NCBI RefSeq assembly: GCF_030345695.1
Contig: NZ_JAUASV010000011.1
Location: 38,497 to 102,496, forward strand
Reading direction: 5' to 3'
Source of the DNA: Galbitalea sp. SE-J8
GTDB lineage: Bacteria; Actinomycetota; Actinomycetes; Actinomycetales; Microbacteriaceae
Length of the DNA stretch: 64,000 nt
The notes under the pieces are model-generated. The model did not search any database. It was not told the origin of the DNA and saw only the letters and a list, made by a program, of their open reading frames with translations. The translations under genes were made by a program, and so were the position numbers. Position 1 is the stretch's first letter. The number at the start of each line of letters is the position of its first letter. Positions 57,880 to 64,000 of this stretch are shown piece after piece.

Positions 57880-59232
57880 ATGAGTGCGCCCGAGACCCCT
57901 TCGCCCATGCCCGCCGACCTCGCCGGGGAAGGGGCGGACGGCCCGCTCGAGGCGACGGCGCGGATCGCTCGCGACCTCATCCGCTTCGACACGACGAACT
58001 GGGGCGAGGGGCGCGCGAACGGCGAGACCGAGGCCGCCGAGTACCTCGGCGGACTGCTCGCCCGGCTCGGCGCGACACCCGAGTACGTCGACGCGGCGCC
58101 GACCCGCACGAGCGTCGTCGCGCGGTTCCCGGGCCGCGACCGGGACAAGCCCGCGCTCGTGCTGCACGGGCACACGGATGTCGTCCCGGCCGATCCCGCG
58201 AACTGGAGCGTCGATCCGTTCGAGGGCGTCGTGCGCGACGGACTGCTCTGGGGACGCGGCGCCGTCGACATGAAGGACATGGACGCGATGATCGTCACCG
58301 CGCTGCAGGACGTCATCGGGGCGGGGGAGCGGCCGGCCCGCGACCTCGTCGTGGCGTTCTTCAGCGACGAGGAGAACGGGGGCGTCTACGGCTCGCAGCA
58401 CCTCGTGCGCGAGCGTCCCGACCTGTTCGCGGGCGCGACGGAGGCGATCAGCGAGGTGGGCGGCTGGAGCGCCACGGTCGGCGGCCGCCGCGCCTACCTG
58501 CTGCAGACCGGCGAGAAGGCGCTGCTCTGGGTGCGGCTGCGCGCCCGCGGCACCGCGTCGCACGGGTCGCGCCTGATGCGCGACAACGCCGTGACGAAGC
58601 TCGCCGAGGCGGTCGCGCGCATCGGCCGCCAGGAGTGGCCCGTGCGGCTCACCGACACGACCCGTGCTCTCGTCACCGAGCTCGCGCGACTGCTCGGCGT
58701 CGACCCCGAGGTCGTCGGCGCGGACGACGTGGTGCTGCGCACCGGGTCGCCCGCGGGCTTCATCCAGGCCACGCTGCGCACCACGACGAACCCGACGATG
58801 CTCACGGCCGGGTACAAGCACAACGTGATCCCCGACTCGGCGGAGGCGCGCGTCGACATCCGCCCGCTGCCGGGCGAGGAGGATGCCGTGCTCGCCCAGG
58901 TGCGCGAGCTCGCCGGCCCGGACATCGAGGTCGAGGTGATGGAGCACGGCATCGGGCTCGACACGCCGTTCGAGGGCGCGCTCGTCGACGAGATGATCGC
59001 TCGGCTGCGGGCGCACGACCCGGGCGCCGAGGTGCTGCCCTACCTGATGAGCGGCGGCACCGACAACAAGTACCTCTCGAAGCTCGGCATCACCGGGTAC
59101 GGATTCGCGCCGCTGCAGCTCCCGCCCGATCTCGATTTCCCGGGCATGTTCCATGGCGTTGACGAGCGCGTGCCGCTCGATGCCCTAACCTTCGGTAGGC
59201 GGGTTCTCGCCGATCTGATCCGCGAATACTGA
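57880..59232 (+). CDS. M20/M25/M40 family metallopeptidase
   Basis: Di-zinc hydrolase of 450 residues. The zinc ligands and base are in LHGHTDVVP, GRGAVDMKD and FSDEENGG (Glu base plus metal Glu); the later His lies in DFPGMFHGVDE. A dimerisation domain runs through about 190-310. It may be a dipeptidase or aminoacylase; DapE is less likely because the lysine pathway genes are absent. It precedes uppP by 33 bases. Confidence 0.88.
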   Translation: MSAPETPSPMPADLAGEGADGPLEATARIARDLIRFDTTNWGEGRANGETEAAEYLGGLLARLGATPEYVDAAPTRTSVVARFPGRDRDKPALVLHGHTDVVPADPANWSVDPFEGVVRDGLLWGRGAVDMKDMDAMIVTALQDVIGAGERPARDLVVAFFSDEENGGVYGSQHLVRERPDLFAGATEAISEVGGWSATVGGRRAYLLQTGEKALLWVRLRARGTASHGSRLMRDNAVTKLAEAVARIGRQEWPVRLTDTTRALVTELARLLGVDPEVVGADDVVLRTGSPAGFIQATLRTTTNPTMLTAGYKHNVIPDSAEARVDIRPLPGEEDAVLAQVRELAGPDIEVEVMEHGIGLDTPFEGALVDEMIARLRAHDPGAEVLPYLMSGGTDNKYLSKLGITGYGFAPLQLPPDLDFPGMFHGVDERVPLDALTFGRRVLADLIREY

Positions 59233-59265
59233 CGCACGTACCGATCCACGCTGGGGGGCGCATCC

Positions 59266-60129
59266 GTGGGCTATCTCGAGGCGGTGATCCTCGGCCTCGT
59301 GCAGGGGCTCACCGAGTTCCTGCCGATCTCGTCGAGCGCGCACCTGCGCATCGTCGGCGAGCTGCTGCACGTCGGGCCGGGCAACGGCGACCCGGGGGCG
59401 CGGTTCACCGCGATCATCCAGCTCGGCACCGAGCTCGCGGTGCTCGTCTACTTCTTCGGCGACATCGTGCACATCATCGCGTCGTGGTTCAAGGGGCTGT
59501 TCCGGCGGCTGCCGCAGAGCGACCCCGACGTGCGGATGGGCTGGTTCGTGATCGTCGGATCGATCCCGATCGTCGTGCTCGGTCTGCTGTTCCAGGACCA
59601 GATCGAGACCGTGTTCCGGTCGCTCTGGATCGTCGCCACGACGCTCATCGTGTTCGGCATCCTGCTGGGCATCGCGGATGCCGTGGGCAGCAGCGAGCGC
59701 CGCGTGCGCGACCTGACCTGGCCGCACGCGATCCTCTACGGGCTCGCCCAGGCGCTCGCGCTCGTGCCCGGCGTGTCCCGCTCGGGCGGCACCATCACGA
59801 TGGGCCGCTTCCTCGGCTACGACCGCGCCGCCGCGACCCGGTTCTCGTTCCTGCTCGCACTGCCCGCAGTGTTCGGCTCCGGGCTCTACGAGCTGTACAA
59901 GTCGATCAAGGAGCCGTGCGTCGCGGGCATGACGACGTGCACGCCCGAGGTGTTCGACGGGGCGCAGACCGCGGTCGCGACGGTCGTCGCGGGCATCGTC
60001 GGCTTCGTCGTCATCGCGTTCCTCATGCGGTACATCTCGAAGCGTTCCTACCTGCCGTTCGTGATTTACCGCGTCGTCATCGGCGTCGTGCTCGTCGTGC
60101 TGCTGACCACGGGCGTCATCGCCGCCTGA
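59266..60129 (+). CDS. uppP: Undecaprenyl-diphosphatase UppP (BacA)
   Basis: Membrane phosphatase of 287 residues that recycles the undecaprenyl carrier for cell-wall synthesis and gives bacitracin tolerance. Catalytic motifs are [14 protein letters not shown] near the N terminus and [10 protein letters not shown] (about 166). About eight membrane helices. The GTG start has GGGGGG about seven bases upstream. It probably shares a transcript with mshC, 16 bases downstream. Confidence 0.95.
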   Translation: MGYLEAVILGLVQGLTEFLPISSSAHLRIVGELLHVGPGNGDPGARFTAIIQLGTELAVLVYFFGDIVHIIASWFKGLFRRLPQSDPDVRMGWFVIVGSIPIVVLGLLFQDQIETVFRSLWIVATTLIVFGILLGIADAVGSSERRVRDLTWPHAILYGLAQALALVPGVSRSGGTITMGRFLGYDRAAATRFSFLLALPAVFGSGLYELYKSIKEPCVAGMTTCTPEVFDGAQTAVATVVAGIVGFVVIAFLMRYISKRSYLPFVIYRVVIGVVLVVLLTTGVIAA

Positions 60130-60145
60130 TGCCCGGGGCACGCGC

Positions 60146-61345
60146 GTGAGATCCTGGCCCGCGCCGAGAGTGCCCCGGCTGCCGGGACGCGGGACGCTCC
60201 CGCGCGTGCACGACACCGCGACCGGCGCGCTCGTCGAGGTCGGCACGACGGATGCCGCGAGCCTCTACGTGTGCGGCATCACCCCGTACGACGCCACCCA
60301 CCTCGGCCACGCCGCGACCTACCTCGCGTTCGACACGCTGCACCGGCTCTGGCTCGACGCGGGCGCGACCGTCACGTTCGTCGAGAACACGACCGACGTC
60401 GACGACCCGCTGCTCGAGCGGGCCGCGGCGACGGGGGAGCCGTGGCGCGAGCTCGCCGCGCGCGAGACGCAGGCGTTCCGCGACGACATGATCACGCTCG
60501 GCATCCTCCCGCCCGCCCACTACGTCGCGGTGACCGAGGTGGTCGACGAGATCGCGGCGGCCGTGGCATCCCTCCTCGCGCGCGGCGCGGCGTACCGCCT
60601 CGGGGGCGATGTCTACTTCGACGGTGCGAGTGCGACATCCGCACCCGGCTCGGCCGGACTGTGGCGCCTCGGCGACGTGAGCGGCCTCGATCGGGCGGAG
60701 ATGCTCGCCCTGTCCGCCGAGCGCGGCGGCGATCCGGAGCGCCCCGGCAAGCGCGACCCGCTCGATCCGGTGCTCTGGCGCGGGGCGCGCGACGGCGAGC
60801 CGTCGTGGCCGAGCGTGATCGGGGCCGGTCGCCCCGGCTGGCACATCGAGTGCTCGGTCATCGCGCGCCGCGCGGGCCTGCCGCTCTCCGTCGTCGGCGG
60901 CGGTCGCGACCTGACGTTCCCGCATCACGAGTACAGCGCCGGGCACACCGCGGCGCTCGATCGGGTGCACTACGCGCGCGCCTACGTGCACGCGGGGCTC
61001 GTGAGCTACGCGGGGCAGAAGATGAGCAAGTCGCTCGGCAACCTCGTGCTCGTCTCGCCCCTGGTCGACGCGGGGCACGAGCCCGCGGCGATCCGGCTCG
61101 CACTGCTCGCGGGGCACTACCGGTGGGATCGGGAGTGGACGGATGCCGTGCTCGCCACCGCGGAGCGGCGCCTGGCCCGGTGGCGCGCGACACCGCTGGG
61201 CGTCGGCGACGCGGGCGTCACGGAGCTGCGCGCGATCCTCGCCGAAGATCTCGACACCCCGGGCGCGATCGCCTTCCTCGACGCGGCGCCGTGGACCCGC
61301 GGACTCGCCGAGGCGGTCGACGCACTGCTCGGCATCCGGCTCTGA
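60146..61345 (+). CDS. mshC: L-cysteine:1-D-myo-inositol 2-amino-2-deoxy-alpha-D-glucopyranoside ligase MshC
   Basis: ATP-dependent ligase that attaches cysteine to GlcN-inositol in mycothiol synthesis. The protein has 399 residues, cysteinyl-tRNA synthetase-like. HIGH-type motif HLGHA (about 52), zinc ligand Cys in YVCGITPYD, further ligands in WHIECS and FPHHEYS, and KMSKS at about 292. The C-terminal anticodon domain is shortened, as in MshC rather than CysS. GTG start. The gene shows that the organism makes mycothiol. Confidence 0.94.
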   Translation: MRSWPAPRVPRLPGRGTLPRVHDTATGALVEVGTTDAASLYVCGITPYDATHLGHAATYLAFDTLHRLWLDAGATVTFVENTTDVDDPLLERAAATGEPWRELAARETQAFRDDMITLGILPPAHYVAVTEVVDEIAAAVASLLARGAAYRLGGDVYFDGASATSAPGSAGLWRLGDVSGLDRAEMLALSAERGGDPERPGKRDPLDPVLWRGARDGEPSWPSVIGAGRPGWHIECSVIARRAGLPLSVVGGGRDLTFPHHEYSAGHTAALDRVHYARAYVHAGLVSYAGQKMSKSLGNLVLVSPLVDAGHEPAAIRLALLAGHYRWDREWTDAVLATAERRLARWRATPLGVGDAGVTELRAILAEDLDTPGAIAFLDAAPWTRGLAEAVDALLGIRL

Positions 61346-61406
61346 GCTCGCTGGCATTTCGCCGCGTCCGGTCGAGCACGAGAGCCTCCCGTCGCACGCT
61401 GGAGCC

Positions 61407-61751
61407 ATGACCGTGAAGCTCAACAAGGACGGCGTCGCGCACGCCGAGAAGCTCATCAGGGCGGGCCGCGTGGTGCGCGACGAGCGCGACGACTGGAGCG
61501 AGGACTCCCTCGCCGCGAAGGACGAGACGGCGTGGCTCGAGAAGCACGGCTGGGAGGAGTTCGCGGCCTGGCACCTCGGCATCGACACCGACGCGAACGA
61601 GGAGACCAAGGCACGCTACGAGTTCCCGGTCGGCGACTACCATCGCGTGCACCGCTGCGCGATCATCTCGATGGAGTCGCGGGCGGCGCAGTACGACCAC
61701 GACGACATCGCGAAGGCGGCGAAGCACCTGCTCGAGCTCATCGACGCCTGA
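61407..61751 (+). CDS. Conserved hypothetical protein
   Basis: Soluble protein of 114 residues, rich in charged residues, beginning MTVKLNKDGVAHAEKLI and containing DDWSE and HGWEEFAAWHLGID. Similar small proteins seem widespread in bacteria, but no function is known to me. GGAG precedes the ATG by three bases. It follows mshC by 61 bases. Confidence 0.75.
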   Translation: MTVKLNKDGVAHAEKLIRAGRVVRDERDDWSEDSLAAKDETAWLEKHGWEEFAAWHLGIDTDANEETKARYEFPVGDYHRVHRCAIISMESRAAQYDHDDIAKAAKHLLELIDA

Positions 61752-61957
61752 GCAGAGCCGTCGCCCCGCAGTACGCGAGCCGCGTCCGGTCGTGGGCTGA
61801 GCCGTGCCCGAGGCGGGCGTGCCCGAACATCCCGGCGTTGCCCTCATTCGAGGGGTAGTGAACTTCTCTAGGCATTCATAGGATGAATGCGATCATCTGT
61901 CACCGCCCCGCCTCGGGGGAGAGGTGCGATCGGCAGATCCGGGGTTGGGGGCTTCGC
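61752..61957. other. Intergenic region before the DNRLRE/RHS-type gene
   Basis: No gene was found unless the next gene starts at the in-frame ATG at 61883. TAGGCATTCATAGGATG just before that ATG is AT-rich and may hold the promoter. Confidence 0.4.
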
Positions 61958-64000
61958 GTGGCACTGCGCTTTGTCGGATCGTTCGACCGTCCGGGTCCGC
62001 CGGCGATTGCCACGGTGGCGATCGTCAGTTTGGTCGCGTCATTCCTCACGTCAGCGCCGCTCGGCGCATCTGCTGTGTCACCGAGCCCCACCGCCGTGTC
62101 ACCGAGCGATACCGCGACGCAATCGTCGTCGGACGAGGGGGGCGACACGTCGGCTGATGCCGTTGCGGACGACTATGCCTCCGCGCGAGCGAATGCCGCT
62201 GGTACGGGGCATCGTGTCGAGATTCTGTCGGAGCGCACGGAGACCACGCAGCTCTTTGTGGACCCGGATGGGACCCTGACGCGTCCTGAGGCCGCTGCTC
62301 CGGTTCGTGTGCGCGACGATACCGGTCCTGACGGGTGGCGGGACATCGATCTCACGCTGGTGTCGACGGCGGGCGGCGGCATTGTGCCGGTGTCGCCGTA
62401 CGTTCCGACGACGATTTCCGCGGGCGACGACGCGGAGCTCGTCTCGGTTGGCGTGGATGACGGCGAGGTCGCTCTGAGTTACGGCGCGCCGCTACCGGTG
62501 CCGACTCTGTCGGGCGACACGGCGACGTATGCCGATGTGGAGCCGGGGATCGATCTGCAGGTGAAGGCGACCCGCTTCGGTGCGGAACAGTTCTTCGTCA
62601 TCAAGGAGCGACCCGTCGATGATGTAGTGCTGTCGTTGGATGTGTCGTCGGAGGACCTCACGCTCGAGGATCCGGACGCGGCCGACGATTCGGGCATGGT
62701 CGTGCTCGACACCTCGGGTGACGTTGCGGCCACGATCAGTCCGGCGACGTCATGGGACGCTTCGGCAGGGGTGTCGGGAGCGGATTTTGTTGTTTCGGAC
62801 ATGACGTTGTCCGAGGACGGGGACTCGATCGCGATCACGCCGGACCCGGACTGGCTGTCGGATCCGGAAACGAAGTATCCGGTCGTAATCGATCCGAGCA
62901 TCACTGTCTCCGGCTCGGCCGCCACGAGCGACACGTTCGTCCGCAGCGATTTCCCAACGACTACGTACGGGGGCAATTCTGAGCTGCAGGTGGGGACCTA
63001 CAACGCCGGCACGTCGAAGGCGCGCTCGTTCATCACTTTCGACACGGTGCAGAACAACAATTCGATTGCTGGTTCGATTGTCAGTTCTGCGACCCTGAAG
63101 TTGTATGAGACGTGGTCCTACAGCTGCACCGCCAGCTCGATAACGGTGCACCGTGCTGCGTCCGCCACCCTGTCGGCGGCGACCTGGGACAATCAGCCGA
63201 ACACGACGGACAACAACAAGACATCGATCAGCACGGCGAAGGGCTACTCGAGTAGTTGCGCTGCGGGATGGATCCAGTTCGATGTCACCGCGATCACGCA
63301 GGGATGGGCGAACGGCAACGACACGCATCCGCATTTCGGGCTCACAGCCTCCGAAACGTCTTCTACGGGGTGGAAGAAGTTCTCGTCGTCCGAGGGCGAC
63401 CATCCGCCGGTTCTGGTGGTCACGTTCAACCACGCCCCCGACACGCCGACGATCTCATTCAGCAACACATCGATTCGGGGAGAGGTCGATGTCATTGATG
63501 GCTACTGGACGACGATCACCGGCAGCCCGTGGGTCTTTGCGAAGACGAACGACGTCGATGGCAACACTTCAGGGTTCGAGATTCAGGTGCACAGTTCGAC
63601 CGCCGGAACCGGCGCATCGTTGGTGACGTCGTGCGCCACAGCATGGGTGCCCTCGGGTGACTGGGCCGGGTGCCAGGTGTTTGGTCTGCCCGACAACTCG
63701 AAGTATTACATTCGGGCCGAAGCTTATCAGACTGTAGCGGATGGCCCATTCTCAGATTGGAGCACGCTGGGGAACGGCGTGCGCTTCGACACGGCCTACG
63801 GGCTGCCGCCGACGCCGACGATCAGCTGGTGCAGCTTGGTCAACGGGGCCTGGGCCAGTACGCCGATCCAGCCGACCAAGTGCACGTTCTCGCTGGACGG
63901 TGCGGGCGGGACCAACGCACCGACAGCTGTTCACATGCAGTTCGACGATGGGTCAGTCGATACCAGACCAATTAGTCGAGGCAGCGCGTGGGCGCTCACG
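61958..64000 (+). CDS. Large secreted DNRLRE-domain protein, probable RHS/YD-repeat polymorphic toxin, 3' truncated by window
   Basis: Open to the window end (681 codons). A signal peptide (hydrophobic ATVAIVSLVASFL, cleavage near LGASA) is followed by a Ser/Thr/Asp-rich stretch, a beta-rich region (about 80-310) and a DNRLRE-type domain (about 325-490: SDTFVRSDFPTTTYGGNS, WIQFDVTAITQGW, GDHPPVLVVTF). FN3-like modules follow (about 490-681). In Actinomycetota this N-terminal layout usually leads into RHS repeats with a C-terminal toxin, which would lie beyond the window. GC content is visibly below its neighbours. GTG at 61958 is used; an in-frame ATG at 61883 adds 25 residues. Confidence 0.75.
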   Translation, partial: MALRFVGSFDRPGPPAIATVAIVSLVASFLTSAPLGASAVSPSPTAVSPSDTATQSSSDEGGDTSADAVADDYASARANAAGTGHRVEILSERTETTQLFVDPDGTLTRPEAAAPVRVRDDTGPDGWRDIDLTLVSTAGGGIVPVSPYVPTTISAGDDAELVSVGVDDGEVALSYGAPLPVPTLSGDTATYADVEPGIDLQVKATRFGAEQFFVIKERPVDDVVLSLDVSSEDLTLEDPDAADDSGMVVLDTSGDVAATISPATSWDASAGVSGADFVVSDMTLSEDGDSIAITPDPDWLSDPETKYPVVIDPSITVSGSAATSDTFVRSDFPTTTYGGNSELQVGTYNAGTSKARSFITFDTVQNNNSIAGSIVSSATLKLYETWSYSCTASSITVHRAASATLSAATWDNQPNTTDNNKTSISTAKGYSSSCAAGWIQFDVTAITQGWANGNDTHPHFGLTASETSSTGWKKFSSSEGDHPPVLVVTFNHAPDTPTISFSNTSIRGEVDVIDGYWTTITGSPWVFAKTNDVDGNTSGFEIQVHSSTAGTGASLVTSCATAWVPSGDWAGCQVFGLPDNSKYYIRAEAYQTVADGPFSDWSTLGNGVRFDTAYGLPPTPTISWCSLVNGAWASTPIQPTKCTFSLDGAGGTNAPTAVHMQFDDGSVDTRPISRGSAWALT

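Overview
The window is a chromosomal segment of a high-GC Actinomycetota bacterium, most likely a member of the Microbacteriaceae. Supporting signs are a mycothiol ligase gene (mshC), actinobacterial-style QcrB and Suf genes, small DUF3099 and DUF2510 proteins, a perfect actinobacterial LexA box (TCGAAC-N4-GTTCGA), many GTG starts, and many leaderless genes with a TANNNT -10 hexamer 6-9 bases before the start codon. Interspersed repeats related to GGTCTCGA...CTCGACCAGCGG, which I recall as abundant in this family, also occur. No rRNA, CRISPR array, prophage or insertion sequence was recognised. There is one tRNA, tRNA-Leu(GAG).

Layout: 0-1.7 kb, the end of ctaB and ctaA (heme A synthesis). 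1.8-5.9 kb, an Fe-S assembly operon sufB-sufD-Rieske ferredoxin-sufC-sufT without sufS or sufU. 6.0-12.6 kb, a two-component and surface-glycan locus: histidine kinase, membrane protein with a degenerate GGDEF domain, processive family 2 glycosyltransferase, response regulator with a long disordered linker, and a GH6 endoglucanase. 12.6-18.1 kb, bioY, an ABC-F ATPase, SURF1 and two small genes, fabG and serB; fabG and serB converge on a large palindrome. 18.1-26 kb, divergent glgC and glgA/glgM, an ABC ATPase, L31 type B, a VOC protein, an exonuclease, a low-GC lipoprotein gene with its own strong promoter, and treS. 26-35 kb, an alpha/beta hydrolase, a YcaQ-like protein, a histidine phosphatase, a sirtuin, an SpoU methyltransferase, a DD-carboxypeptidase, a desaturase, an SGNH hydrolase and dinB. 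35.3-35.7 kb is an intergenic array of hairpin repeats.

35.7-46.7 kb holds an SF2 helicase, an isochorismatase-like hydrolase, the SOS mutasome operon imuA-imuB-dnaE2 (read leftward from a LexA-controlled promoter; imuA and dnaE2 have absorbed interspersed repeats in frame), a HAD phosphatase and a pseudo-SGNH/GAF fusion. 46.8-55.7 kb holds an HtrA-like protease, acylphosphatase, a Pr6Pr membrane protein, a solitary DarT-like ADP-ribosyltransferase, two GNAT proteins, a histidine phosphatase, glutathione peroxidase, a J-domain/NERD-like protein behind a 23-codon leader ORF, a DUF2510 membrane protein, and an EEP-family hydrolase with no ordinary start codon. 55.9-57.7 kb is an orphan qcrB beside the tRNA, lacking a heme-ligand histidine and the acidic residue of the PEWY motif. 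57.9-61.8 kb is an M20 peptidase, uppP, mshC and a hypothetical gene. 61.9 kb to the end is the N-terminal part of a large secreted DNRLRE/RHS-type protein, visibly lower in GC.

Functional links: ctaB, ctaA and SURF1 serve aa3 oxidase assembly. glgC, glgA/glgM and treS fit alpha-glucan/maltose-1-phosphate/trehalose metabolism. The GT2-GH6 pairing recalls cellulose-like glycan synthesis. imuA-imuB-dnaE2 is DNA-damage-induced mutagenic repair.
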